Source: Phytoseiulus persimilis
Taxonomy: Eukaryota > Arthropoda > Arachnida > Mesostigmata > Phytoseiidae
DNA: 64,000 nt
Assembly (NCBI GenBank): GCA_037576195.1
Contig: CM075102.1
Span: 17,852,745 to 17,916,744, forward strand
Direction: 5' to 3'
Part shown: piece by piece, positions 48,613 through 62,117 of the stretch
How positions within the stretch are numbered: the first letter of the stretch is position 1
How the letters are laid out: each line of letters opens with the position of its first letter
Notes under the pieces: generated by a model
Seen by the model: the letters and a program-made list of their open reading frames with translations, nothing else
The model's database searches: none
What the model was told of the DNA's origin: nothing
Program-made: the position numbers and the translations under genes

Positions 48613-49434
48613 TTAGTGGAGGGCCGGATTGTCCGACAGCCGCCAAAGGAACAGTTTCCCTGTTAGGCCGAGAATAGCTCGCGGAGCCCTTGCGCTCGGC
48701 TGAGCTGTGAGCTTGAGAACAGGATCAGAAAACAGCGAACGGACAAGCTTTCTGGACGGAAGACGGGGTCCAGTTGCAGCAGTGATTCGAATCAGGCCGA
48801 AAGTTGTGAAGCCTCGTTGCTGTCGTGGGTTTCCACGTTTATGCAGAAATGTCGTACCAATGTTCATCCGTACGGAAGAGCGACGATTGAAGGATTGAGT
48901 AGGACATTGCGGGTCAGTGGCTACCATCGTTGTGAATGGCATGAAGCGCAACGAATTGTGAAAATTCTCTAGGCCGACGTTTTCGCGCAGGAGGGCGTCG
49001 GGTATAACTTCGTCTGTGAATTCTGCGGCCGAATATCCGCCATCGGGGCTGATGATTGAAATTCCCTTGACCATTCTCCGATCGAATACCAGCAACCACT
49101 GACACCGCTCTTCCGAAGGATCGTTCGGCCTGCTGGTCGCTTGGCTCGGTCGACCCCCGGCCCGATCGCCACATGATCGAGGCTTCTATTCGCGCTGAAA
49201 CGGAGCGTCTCGGTGATTCTAAAGAACACCATGAACTGAGAGCTCCGGAAGCAGTTTAAACACTTGCAGTGGAGTATCGCTCAGCCACGTTGCTTCCCCC
49301 ACGACAGGACTCTGATGCGGCTGACCGAGAAGGATGACAGAGTGAACATGAAGAATCGAGTTGAAACCCAGATACGCCAACTCACAGACGAAAGATGTTC
49401 GGAGAAATGACGCTTGGGAGGAACTTGGCGACAA
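48613..49434 (-). pseudogene. Stretch with coding-like segments in different frames, unidentified
   Basis: On the minus strand, 49434-49219 reads FVCELAYLGFNSILHVHSV and VFKLLPELSVHG. Next, 49232-48969 reads ETLRFSANRSLDHVAIGPG. Then 49095-48613 reads ISPDGGYSAAEFTDEVIPD and FHNSLRFMPFTTMVATD. These follow one another in order but in different frames, as in a decayed host gene or a gene with short introns. I recognise no family. Chance open frames in GC-rich DNA are the main alternative. Confidence 0.2.
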
Positions 49435-52400
49435 AGAGCGTCTTTGTCTCCCGCTTCCCTGTCTAATGTCTTGGCAATCGTGGACGAATTGCTTTGCTTT
49501 CTTCGGTTTGTTCGCGTGCGTACCAAAGAGAGCGACGATTTAGTCAGTGAACAACTCTTAGTCGGGTAAACTCGTCCCTAGGTTTCTTTTTCTTCGAAAA
49601 AACTCGGCTGCGTTCAGAGGATCGTTTTGCTCTGAAGCTCTGACGGACTTGGAGAGACCGCGCCGCTGCTGGGTTCTTCCCTAACCTCTCGACACCACAT
49701 CGAGGTTTCAGATGAGATCGAGAGTTTCATCGAAACGAACGATTTCATCGGATGGATCGGGTCGAGTCGTATTCAGAAGAGAAGACGAGAGCTGGAATTT
49801 CCCTCCCGGCAGTCGTTAAGAAGCATTGGGCATGCGCTCGGAGCGGAGCAGAAATCTGCGGGAAACGGTTTAATCCAGAAACCACGAACAATTTTCCATC
49901 ATTCGAACGAGGCATTGTTCGGAAAAAAAATACAGGAGCTGAGAAAGCGTTCCGAAATCTACGAACAATCGTTTCCGAGGGGGGAAATCGAAGCCTTGAC
50001 ATTTTGTACGGATGACTGCTCCGCACACAGATCTTCAGAGTTCTTCTTCTTAAACTTCTGATCCTGCTGCAGCCGTTTCTGAGGCGAGCGATTCGCGGCA
50101 GTTTTCTCCGCCGTTGAAGGATGCAGGAGCCGCCGCCGACAACGACGAGGATGATGATCTATCGCTTGGTCTTCTGTGCGATGTCATGGCAGGAGGAGCG
50201 GGCGGTGTTTTCGGGAACTTTGTGCGGTCGCTCCGAAGAATTGTAGAGGAAATCCTTGCAGCGATCAGAAGGACACTGAGGTGTTGAAACGATCCTCGCC
50301 CATTGTAACAAGCGGGTGGGCAGGTGCCCGACATGCCACGGTGCGACTACCCGCGTCTTTGCGCGGTGACATCGCCCGCTTCGTTTGTATCCGTCATTTG
50401 TTCCAGCCTTCAAGAGCGAATCCATTCGCTCGCTCGCTCCATCAGTCCATTCCTCCGTCAGAGTCGGTCGGTCATCTTAATTCTCATACAATGTTGGCAA
50501 GTTCCCTCCGTTTCGCTCCGGGGGCATCGAGCGACAAAAACTTAATTGAAGAGCCGCCGCGACGCTGGCCATTTATGGAGGTTGGTCAACCTAAGACAAC
50601 GGTTCCAGTGGTGATCGTATGGCGATTCCAGAACCGGGAAAACCCGAAAAAATCAACAGAAAATCGTTTTTTTCCCATCCGGGAACACGACGTGCTGTGC
50701 TGCATGAACTCCGAATAACGAGCTCTGAGATGGGACGCGGACATATCCGAGGTAAATTGGGACCGGACGAGATTCGCGATCGGACCCCGTCGATCCGGGC
50801 CATTAGGGACCCAGATGTGACCGCGTAGTTTGTCGAACAGAGCACTCGACGGCTAAACAGCTATTGGTTCACTGTTAGCTCCGATGCGGTTTGTTCTCGC
50901 GGTTTCGATGTCAACTGGAAACTTGAGCGAACCCACCCGCATTGTTGGAACGGTTGGCTGCCGGCCGCTGCTGTTCGAAGGTAAACACGGCCAGTGTTCC
51001 GTCCTCAAAGGGTCTGTGCTATCGCGCTCATGCGGAACAACCCTTTCTTTCGGTTGATCTCGACGGCGGTCCGAGTTGGTCTTAGTTCCTCTGTTGGTCC
51101 CGAGCGCTGAAATCCTCCGCGAGTTCGGATCCGTGCGGGCGCCCTGAGATCTCACCGGGAAAGCCGGCGGCGTTCATCGCGCTGTATTCGATACCCGTCG
51201 AAGCGATGATTTAGTTTGTAGTCGTTATGCATGCCAACTCTCCGGTGGAGGGCCGACGCAGCCGGAGCCACCTCCATGAGGCCGTCGCTCATCTTCAGAG
51301 CAAACACTCGGATTCCAGCGAGCCGACGGCGAGCAACTACCCGTTCTCTGGTGGAACCATTGAACAAACAAAGCTTGCGAGTTCGTTGATTCATCCCAAA
51401 ATCGATTCGTCCCGCAGAAATGTTTCCAAGTCAAGACGACTCGTTCGTGCAATCAGAATCGGCTGGTTTCGTGTTCCTCGTCGCTCCCCGAAACAAACGA
51501 TTATTACGGCAACAGGAGTCCCGCACTCGGGGGATCGCGGGAGCCGAGGAAGGAGGAACCTAACTCGAATTGACGTTTCCCTCCCGCCGGTCGCAGAAGC
51601 AATCAGGAATTGGATACAAAATACAAATCGCACTTCGTGGGTAAATCCCTAAACAAGAAAATTGCGATTTCGTGTGCGGGTATTGGCGAGGGAGCGTCGG
51701 CGTCGTTGTTCCTCCCCGGGGCGGGTGAGCGAACGGCTCATATCGCAGTGGGAAAAATGTCAAAATGACATACTCGTTTTCGAGATGCAGCTGCACCGCG
51801 GAGGAGGACCTACTACAGCAGTAGCTCCAGGACCGGAACGACGCAGAGAATATTGAAGGAACGAGGAGGAGGAGGAAGCTTCTCAGGAACGTGTTTGAGA
51901 AAACAGAGGACAATTTCGAGAAGATGGCGAGAGAGAAGCAGCGCTCTGGGTGAGAGTTCGCGTAGAATGGAACAAGTGTTTCTCGAAGGAAGGACAAAGT
52001 GGGGGAGCTCGACGATGCTGAAGACTCTCCTCGCCATGTCAACACACCCGGTGGATCGGCGAACAGCGATGGTTTGGTCAGCTCGTCCGACATGTCGAGT
52101 GCTGTCTACAGAAACCGTTAATTCGATTTCCGCCCACGCCAGTGGTGCTTGACTTGAGCTCTTGCCGGCGGCTCGCATATCAACAACGAGCTCGGTTCCA
52201 TCTCTGGTCTTAACGGGGGAATGTCCAACAAAAATGCTCGACCGCGATTCGCCAGGGTTGACGAGGATTCAGAAATCGTCTCCAATCGGAGTCAAGTGTC
52301 TCCAAGAACTGAGATTGTCTTCCCGTGGATCGCATAACGTTTTAAATGCAAGAAATCACGGGAGATGGCTATCGAATGACATTTAATCGTCCGGACTGCA

Positions 52401-53197
52401 AACACCCGGAACGTGGGAAGTCTGATTCGATTTCGTCGGATCGTAATGTTTCCCCGTACAACCAGAAAAAAATCAAGCACAGCTCATTCGGTAGGGGAGG
52501 AGCTGCCAAACGAGGAACACTGTGGGTTTCGACCACGGTGTCGCTCCAGAAGTGGGCGAAGGAATCGAACCGTCCACCGATTCGAGCAGGAATACCTTTC
52601 CCGGGTTACGATCATCTCAGATTCGATTCTCCAGATCGAGTTGTGGAGGGTTAATTGTTCCGACGCGAAGGAAGAGATGCCGGAGGAAAGGAGCTGCCGT
52701 GGCCGCACTGAAGCGCGGAAAACCGAAGGGTCCACTCGAGTGCACGCCTCTCGGAAGCACGTGTCACACGAACGTAATGAGCGCTTGACGAGTGGCCCGC
52801 TTGATAACGAAATATTGACGGCTTGGAGCCCGATTTAGCTCGCCTGCTAAAGGGTTTCCCGAGGGCTTCCTTAAAAGGCTCCTGGCCTCCGCGAACAATT
52901 GCTTCGGGGAAACGCGCCCGTGCCACAAAGTGAGAGATGCGTGTCCGCGTGTAAATGAGCTCTCACAGTGTTGTCAATGATACGGACGCCTAAAGAAGCG
53001 AAAAAGATGGAGAACAACGACAGCTCCAGCAGTCGTCTGGACGCACAAGGAACCAACAGGCCGGGGTCGAGCAGCCAGAGGGCCGAGCGCCTACATTCGA
53101 CGTACTCGATCCGTATTGAGATGGATCGGCAGATCAACACCGGAAGCAGCGTGTAGAATAACACCGAGAACCGAAATGTGTGACTGAACGATCGGAG

Positions 53198-53215
53198 AAA
53201 AAAAAAAAAAAAAAA
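53198..53215. repeat. A18 homopolymer
   Basis: Eighteen A in a purine-rich stretch (gatcggag before, gagaaacgag after). No LINE or SINE body is recognisable upstream, so it is not clearly a retroposition tail. Confidence 0.9.
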
Positions 53216-56200
53216 GAGAAACGAGCCTCCTCCATTCGTCCTCCGTTGTGTCCCCGAGACGACTGCGATCACCAACACTGCCGCCGCCGCTGCCATGATA
53301 ATGGATGTTCATTCGTCGGCGAGAAACCAAACCAGAGGAGCAGTCGACGAGCAAGCAGAGCGGGCGGGCGGGCGTGAAGACGGCTTGAACGCACCGTGTC
53401 CACGCGCTCTGGCAGCATATCACTCATCCGATCCATCTCTCCGGAGCGCGGCAGAACGACACTCAGAAGAATAGCTACGACTGTACACGAGTGTATTTCT
53501 TCCAGAGCTCCCCGGCCGAAGGCACTAGACGGCGTTGTTCCACCCCAACGGTCAACGGATCGTAAAGGTTCCGGCCGGTGGGAGCCGGGAACTCAGGTTT
53601 CGAGGTGAGCTTCTCCAGCCGAGGTTTGTCGATTCCGTCCGCTCCTACCTCTCTCAAAGAGCTGTCGAGGTTTCGAGTCCCGCGCCGATCGTGGGATGGG
53701 TAAATACCGAATATGTCTGTATCTGTGTTTTCGTTCTTGTCTCCCAGTTCGTGTCCAACATGAATTGTAGTCTGCTGTCTTTGATGTTGCCGTCGGATCG
53801 GTGCTCTGCGTGCTAAGTCGACCCGCTCAAGATGTATCGACCCTCCTAGGCGTAACGGCCGCCGGCAGTCGAGTGTTCTTGTTCAGACTGTTTTCTGAAT
53901 AAACAAAATTCTCTCGTTTGTGGCATCAGGTCGCTCAAAGGAAACCGCGCGTTCGAATCGACCGACCCGAACTAGCACCGCCGCAACAGCAAGGCCGCTG
54001 CCTCGGCGTCGGCAGCGGCGGTACCAACAAACCCATGCATTAAGATAGCGCCGTCGCGTAGTCAACAATGAGTAGTTTGACTCGTTTTAGTTTTTATGTC
54101 GGTCCGTCAGTTCTGAGGCTCGCTGCCTGCCTGCCGTGGCCTGATAGAGAGGGACCTTAGAGGATCAGACAGGGCGGTTGGCTTGAGAACGGGAGGAACG
54201 CTGAGTTTTTGCGCCGCGTCTCCAAATGAATGACATGTGAGCGTGTTTGAGCTGGTTCGTGTCGCCTGCTCGATCGAAAGATGCAACAAGATTCCGGCCC
54301 TTGGCTCAAAAGGCGGCTCACACGTCCGAGAGCGGCACTTGCTTCAGGAACACAGCTTCCAGGGCGAGACAGCCGCGCGCAGAAACAGAACAGAGAGATC
54401 GTTTGACAGCCAGCTCGGGGGGCGACCGGAAACGCTGATCCGCGCATCGGAACAGGATCCCCAGCCACGCGAGACACAGGGGGCGGGGGGAGCCAAGCTC
54501 ATGGTTCCCAGGGTCTGTTCGGGGGAGGAGCCCGAGCCGCCCGCCCGCCCGCCCGCTGCCCCGTTTCGAAGTTTCCGTGCTCGAAGTTCCAACGATCGAA
54601 GCCGGGAGGGAATGGCCCTATCGACTCATCGCTCGGAAAGTTGCTGTTCTTAGATTACACACCGTTGGGATGGATTCCCAGCGAACTTTTTCACTGTTCC
54701 GCACCAATCTCGGCGAGCCCAAGGCGACAATACCCCTCGCTGTCCAAGCCCATGCCTACCTTCCCTCGAGTGGGTCTGACCGACTGCTTGCCAGCTCGTG
54801 CCCGCTTCTCTCACAGTCCCTCCTAGGCTTCCACTTTCCGTGACTGGGTGCCGCCCACAATGCCTCCTGCGAGTTCGCTGTCAACTGAAAGCCCCAGGCG
54901 CAACACTAATTACTCAAGCCACATCCATCCATCGGAGCGTTCGCTGTGGCTTCGACAGTCGACTGTAGAGCAGAGACCCGTCCAAAGCAGGCTGTTCTCC
55001 CAGCGGCTCGGTCGCCAACCAGCCTCCCACCCACCACCGACAACACCTATTTCATTTATTTTGCGCCACTGACTCCGGCCGTCGTGTTAACTTTGTTGCG
55101 AAACGCCGAAAGGTAGTTCTGACAATTGTCGCTCTTCTTGTTCCGGAGATTCCTGGAGAGGCCTCCGAATTTCCGGCTCCTCCGTGAACCTTCATCGTGT
55201 CCCGCAACAGGCCAGCTCTGCTCGACGAGAACGTGTACTCGTGGACACGCACGTACTCGGCGACAGCGCCCCGGGAGGGAGAAACCTTGTTGTTTATTCG
55301 CAAAACCGTAGTGCATCGTGATCACGAACAGTGGAGAAATCCTCAACCACTCTGACTCCGCGTCGCTAACAGGGTATCAGGTCGTCTCGTCAACTCGCCG
55401 CCCGGGGCGCTGCTCCAAGGAGACATCATCTCGAAAACTGTTCTCGAGCGACGAGGTCGCGGAGAGACGGCAGCAGCTCTCCATTCCCTCTTTATGCCCT
55501 GGAACACCGCCGGTGCTTCTACCTGGGCTGAGTTCGCACAACGCGTTTGAGAGCGAGTTCGAGCCCAAGGAGCGGCCAATCGCTCGGCGTGTCTGAGCGG
55601 CAGCATCTCAATAGCACTCATCAGGCGACCAACCTCAGAACGGACAGATCTCCAGAGATGAGAGCAAACGGAAACATTCTTCGCTTTCACACATTGGAGC
55701 TCGCGTGGAGATCCGCACGCAGCCTGGGGAGGTCGGATTCTGAAGTGTGTAGTTTTCTCTCCGTGTGTATCAGACAACCTGCCGCGAGCTGCCGTCGGCA
55801 CAGATCTCACGCCGATAGAGTCGAGGATGGATAGGTACCGCGGGCCAGGATGTTGCCAACGTCGACAACAAGCAGGGAACGAGTTGGTAAATGCATTCCG
55901 CGCGAGCCGAGAGATCAGCGGACGGGCGACACACTCCCCATTTCCGATTCCTCGAGCCAGGGCTAACGAGAGTTCTAACGCTTCCGCCTCTGCTCTTCGA
56001 GCAGCGAGAGTCCCGACGGGCCAAATAAGTCGCAGAGATACTGCCCCTGAACGTTCCGTAACGCTCTCTGACGGAACCTTCAACGACAATCACGTCTACT
56101 CAAACTCGAGCCGGATTCCACACGGCGACGACGAGCATAGTGCTTGAGCATGAATATTGATGATCATGAACAGGATTCAAACCGGGGAGAACTTTCGGTC

Positions 56201-57649
56201 AAAAGAGTTCTGTTTGAGGAGTCGAGCCATGCATAGAATTGCTTCCCGAATAACTTCTCAGAGTCATCGTATCAGCTGCGGATGAGGAACTCATAACTAC
56301 ATTCGATGCCGCCGCGTAAGCGATCCGTCTTTGTAGCCATCTGGCTGCTTACCTGCAAGGAAGGAGGAACGTTGGTTAGCCTGAGTCGGCACCTGCGTCT
56401 GCCTAACTGTTCGACTGACTATGCACCTACTCTCGGCGCATGTTGCCAACCAAAGTGAGTTAAAGAAGAACGCTCAGTGCCCCAGCAACTCCCTGCGCAT
56501 TTCGGCGATGCTTCTATCCTCGATGATACATAAATCAGCTGTTGGTTCGAGAATGTTGCACGATGTTTGCCCGATAAGGGATCGGAGATTCGCGAGGGTC
56601 AGGATGCTCTCGCTCTATGTCGACGCCGGACGACCACTTCCGGCGAGTCATGCACCACCTTGCAAGTCAATTTGTGAGTCCTTCGGAAGCGGGCCATAAG
56701 TAGGCGGCTCTTTCAACGGCCTTTCAGCTGCTCGGTCGTCAGGGGCACCGCCACCAACACTTCTTCCCCTCCTCGCCCTGATTTTCGATCTGCGACCTCT
56801 ACCCCTCGTCTCGTTCATTCTCCTATCGCTGCTGTAACTCTTGCCTCCTCCATCGAGACACAGCCGCTCGGCCTTTTTATCACAAGTGACCTTGGTGGTC
56901 GATACGCCCTTCATACGACCTCTATTCCGTTCTATTGTGATGACCTCTATGGCCATATGGCACCACAAATCGCCCTCGTTGTGCGTTCCCCGCGGGGCTG
57001 GAGGACCGCGCACGCTCTTCCAAACGAGTCGCTCACGACTTGCACCGACTCCCAAAACTGTCCCGCATGTGTTGCTTGATACTTCGGATAGATGTCCTGG
57101 CCGACCGGACGGACCGACGGACGCACGACCATGATCTTCCTCAGACTCAGCGTGTCATCCACGAATTTCGCTGTTCTTCTGTTGCCACGTGACGTGTTCA
57201 TCAATTTCAGGGATGGTTACTGCTACGCTTCTCTATCATTCCATAAACTGCGCTGCTATGAAAACCGTGAAATTTCTCCTCGACTCCTCCCGATCAGCTG
57301 TGCGGTCGATTTGGTTCGGAAGCGAGAGGACGTCCCATCAAAGTCAGTTTGTAACACGTATCGACGAAAAGTAACCGCGTGGCGCCCACCGGCGTCGCGT
57401 CGCATTGTTCGGAGCAGAGTCGATCTTCAATTTAACTGGCTGTTCCTTCTCCGTCCGGTCCACTTGGTCCACGTGATTTCACCCCGATTATCATCAGTGT
57501 TTCTCCGACGCGGATGGGACGGACACGCGGCTTCACCGCAGATGCACACAAGAATGAGCGAGCATATCGGTCTGCGATATTTGTTCTCCCACGAATTCTC
57601 TCCCGCGGTCGTTCTACTGGCCACCACCTAGGATCTCATCCTTATTTTC

Positions 57650-57671
57650 TTCTCTCTCTCTCTCTCTCTCT
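57650..57671. repeat. (TC)n microsatellite
   Basis: About ten TC dinucleotides in a pyrimidine-rich run after ttattttc. Simple sequence. Confidence 0.9.
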
Positions 57672-60600
57672 GCTCGCCCGTGTTGTAACAGTTGGTACAG
57701 TTGCACAAACCATGAGCTGAGATCTTTCTACAATTTTCGCAAGGTGAATCTATCTCCCGCTTTTTCCACTTTTACGCAGGGAACTGTAAGTTCCCCTTCC
57801 CGATCTTCATCCCATCCGATCGCCATACCGATAATTTTGGGCGATTTCGTTCCCATGGTGGGAGCCTAAGGACAATTGCTGTTGCGACGGTTGGATGCAT
57901 CTCTTGTAAACTAAACATGAGAAGCAAGTGCGGCGGTGGACGCAGTCGAGACAGAAGGCAAGACGACAAAAACAAAGTAACCTGCTGAGGGCATCTATCT
58001 CGAAACCATGAGAAGCCTCATTAAGTTTTGCGGCGATATCCGAGCTGGAGGGCCTCTCTTTAGGTCGAGTTGCTCGTGGCCGAGTTGCTTTCGGAAGAGT
58101 GATGCAACGCCAAACGAAAATAGCGTTTGTAATACAAATGATCGTTCCTTCTTCTAGCTGTGAACGATGGAAGCGGAGGAGTTTTCCCGCAATCTACGGC
58201 ACCTGTCTCTCCGAGTCCTCGGTAACGGTTATTATTCATGAAATTTCCGGATCCAGTGACCTGTGAAGTTTCCGAATCATGCTTCCAAACTGAGAGCATT
58301 TCTATCAGCGCAACTGCTCGCGCTTCACAGCCGCCCCTCCCTGTCGTGGAAACCTTCCGAAACCCTGAGCCTTCGAAAGGTGATCGAATGCATCGCGCCG
58401 GCTTCCCTCCGAAACTCTGCAACCGATGTATGAAAATCAGCACACGTAACAATCTCGGAATGACTAAAAGGGGATATCAACGATCGGAGGAGCGTTCCTT
58501 CCACATTCCTTTGAATTGGACATTTCCCAGACTCACTCGCTTGATCCAGAATCCCATTGCGATTCCACTGAGGCAGGGAAGCAAAAGTACGAATGACCGA
58601 CTCCAGTCCGTGCGTCCGAATGCTTAACGGACGTCTGACACAGTTTTTGGGGAGTGCTTTGATTTATCTGGCTATTTTTCATTGTGGAGCTTGTACTTCT
58701 TTTTTTAATTGGATGCCTTTGCTCATGACGACATCAACGTAATTCACTAAAGTCCGAAGCCCGAGGGGACATCTGGTGTCCGCCAGCGGGGTTTCGTTTT
58801 TCTCACACAACTTTTCTGCTTCATTCATATGCCGATGCGTCATCCATCGCGCCATCTATCCACGTATGGATTCGTTTTATTCCAGCCGTGAGGACCCATC
58901 TGCTTGATCAGTCTCTACATCTGTTCATTCCGAACGTGCATCGGAAACCAGCCGTGCAGCTCGGCGCGACAAGACAGCGCAGACGAGGTCCCAGGTCGCA
59001 AACAACCTTCCCCAAAGGACGCCGAGCTACGTGAGCGATCCGGGAGCTGCGCGGGCGCTCTGGGAAGCCACTTGGATGTATACGACGGAATTTCTTGAAT
59101 GGCCAGAGTGAGCTCGGAACGTGTGACAACTCGTGCTCGGAAGTTGGAAGCACGCTCGAGGCCTCGGTACGCACGGAGTTCTCTCCGGACTCATTTCTGT
59201 GCTCAGCAAGCGTTCAAACGAGACTTCGCTGCCTCGACGTTTGTGTCCGCGTAGTCGTTTTCGTGAAGGGCGTCACCGTGGACCCGCCCTCGAACTTGGA
59301 CGTCTCCGACACTTGAAAACTTTGAGCAGCAGTCGCTCCGAGAAGTTTGACTGCACGGAGCCACTCGCGTCCCTTCGTTTATCTGGCCGGGTCGCCGCGC
59401 TGGTCGGATGTTTTGTGCGCCGTCACCACCCGCAGATTCGCACTTGGCTTTTTCTCTTACGCCCAACGGAAGATTGAACGGGAGAAAAAGAATTAAAGCT
59501 GCGAATCGGCGCGGCGTGGAAGTGCTCTACCCCGCTAATAATGCATGGGTGGCAGTCGCCGCCGCAGTTGTTGATGATCAGCGGCAGCAACACCGTCGCA
59601 GCCACTACCGGCATTCGGACTGGCCGACGACAATGAGAGGCCGGCGAATGGAAAAGATGATTTTACAAAGTGCGAAACCGGCCTACCTCGTCGTTTTCAC
59701 GTATGATGATATCACGTACGTAATTAGCTGCCCTGGCTGTCGTTATTCTCTGGAAGATTCTATTCGTTTTGGGCTTGAAATGGATGCGCGCTCGTCGGGC
59801 GTTCACTCGTGGCTTAATTTCGTTGGAGTCCGTTTCATCGAGAAGAATTAAAGTCGTGCAGGAGCAGCCCCTTCGAATCGCAGCCGCCCTGAACAAGATA
59901 TTCAAGAGATAAGGCTGAAAAATAGAGACACGTTCTTCACGGAGAAGGGAATCCGGTAGATAATTTTATAGGATGCTGCCTCTAATTTATCTCGTTTCTC
60001 TCGGTAACAAAGCCTTGAGTATTAGATCGAGTTCGATCGTACGCTTCGGCAGGGAGATATGCTTAAGCAAACGTGACGGCGCCTTGAGAATAAAGAAGAT
60101 TTCTGGCTGCTTGTTCAACGGAGTAATTATTACGATTGTGATCAGAATTTCCCGCGAGTTATTCTAACCTGTGATTATTTCATGATCGCGACGCCGCGTT
60201 TTGTAAAAAGAATGAGGAAGAAACCAAATTACAAACTAGCGGCTCATGGCTCTGAATTAAGAACGGAAACTTCTTCTGACTCCGCCATCTGTGGAAGCGG
60301 CGACTCGGTTTCCACGCGGCATTCTGAAACCTTATTCGGGTCCCCCACCAAACAGTCGTCAGTGATTCAGCCGGTTCTGATTGCAGTTCCTGTGAAGTAG
60401 AGCGACGTGGCTTGTTATCACTTTCGGAACTCTCGAGCTCGAGAAAAGGTGGGTAAGAGCCCATGATCGATTCGGCGGAAGAATGATCTCGAACATCTCC
60501 TCGAGTATGAGTCTGGATAATTCCAGTCCTCTAGTTCTACAGATGCGAATTCTGATGTCATGACCGATCGACAGACGGACTCAAAGATTTCTGATCCACA

Positions 60601-62063
60601 AAGACGCGAGAATCCGCAGAAACCATCGAAAAGCTTGATTGAAGGTGGAGTTTGCGCACCGTCTCTGAGCGATCGTGACACTCCATGCTGAGGTACTCTC
60701 AATATTCCGTTTCTTATATTACTTCATCTCGGATTCCGGCATTTTCCACTTCCATTTCTTCTCATCCCGGCATTTGTTCTCGTACCAGGCTTCATTCGTC
60801 GAGGGACGTCGACACGCCCAACAAGATTTCGGTTCGGAAAAAATTCCGGAATCGCTGAAAACGCTCTGCGCCTCTGGGGAAAATGCTCGGAACGAGCCCG
60901 TGATGCAACAAGAAACCTGATCTCCAGGAAGGCCTGAAGTTCCGAATCTGGCTTGCGTTCTGCCTGCCAGCACTGCTGATCAGCTCAGGGCGCTGGACCG
61001 GGCAAACTTCGAGATGAAGTCCCAATCGTTCCAAGATTTTCTCCAATTTTCCTCTGACTGCCTATTCTCGATGGAAGCTCCTGTTTTCCCTCACTCCTCT
61101 ACGGCAAAAGAATAGAAGCCCATCGATCCGGCCGGCGATCGAAGGGACGACCGACGCGGATCGTAGACAAAGGCATTTGAGAAATTGGGAGGGAGAGGAA
61201 AATCGACGCTGATATTCCGGGACAACGGCACCAACAGTCAAGGAAAGCCTCGAGATGGAAAAATTAGCTCGGTTTCTTCTTGACGTGCCGATGTCATGAA
61301 AGGATGACCAGCGTCTGTTGTTTTATTGGGTCACACGCAAAAGCCATCCAAAGCTCATGTCGCTTTCCGCTTCCTATCTCGTGGCAGAATTACACCTTTT
61401 TTTTTCGTTCGTTGTGGCTCGTATCGGCTGATCGCCAACGATGGCGAATACGACTATTTTAACTTAACGATGATGGATCGCTGCAGGCGAGAATGTGCGT
61501 CCCTAGGCTGACGCGGCGATCCGGGCGGGAGAACTTCCACAACCAACGCGTCGTGTCAACCTCATCAGGGATCTTCTACCTTTCTGTTAGAGAGAAGACA
61601 CGTCTCTTTGCTATTCACTCGATTCGCAGATGGCCAATTACTGACCGTTCCTTTCTCGTAGCCACAGAACAGCTTCATTTTATGTGAAGACATCGTCAAA
61701 TGGCCACCACTTCAATCTTATGATCCGAGGACTCATGATCTGCAGATCTATGAGATGGTAAGAAGAACTGATCGAGAACCACTCGGAACTCGAGTTTAGG
61801 CGGTGAACGCTCGGAATGAGTCGAGGCGGGCCATGCTCAAGGCAGAGTTTGTAGTTGAACAGGAATTTCATTTCTACGGTTTTCCTCTCGTCGTCTTTCG
61901 CTTTATAACCGAGAGACGCATCCTGCTGCTTTAATAATAAGAGGTCTTTTGCGTCATAAAAGGCGCCCGTTACGTCGTTCTTAGCCGTAATCCGACCTTA
62001 TAATAAAAAGCGCAGGACGCTGCACTTGGTGCTGGAGTTTCTACCCTCGCCGCCTTTATTATA

Positions 62064-62117
62064 TACTAGCCGGCCTTCGGCCGACTACGCTGGCCGACCC
62101 GTCCCTTGCTTCGGGAG
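62064..62117. repeat. Hairpin-bearing sequence at the left edge of the 45-bp array
   Basis: Just before the array lies a GC-rich stretch with the small palindrome CGGCCTTCGGCCG, then gctggccgacccgtccc. It follows an AT-rich stretch (61910-62063) with several TTATAATAAA-like runs. This could be the end of a mobile element beside or within which the array grew. I cannot name a family. Confidence 0.3.

Larger units (their letters stand above)
42700..62060. other. About 19 kb of low-signal, partly GC- and CpG-rich DNA; possible first intron of the ephrin
   Basis: No exon could be supported here. Long chance frames are common, especially from 52 to 58 kb where GC is high (for example 248 codons at 55343-56089 minus, with no ATG start; 211 codons at 43289-43924 minus, with an ATG but no recognisable domain; 178 codons at 45667-46203 plus). 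Because the ephrin's first exon is missing and would lie on this side, much of this may be its first intron, with a CpG-rich 5' region around 52-56 kb. Confidence 0.35.

Noticed and set aside
52530-52600. GGTTCGATTCC on the minus strand as a tRNA B box
   Set aside because: No A box at the right distance and no cloverleaf stems could be formed.
55343-56089. 248-codon minus-strand frame
   Set aside because: Starts at TTG, composition is Arg/Ala/Ser-rich as expected from GC-rich DNA, and there is no domain.
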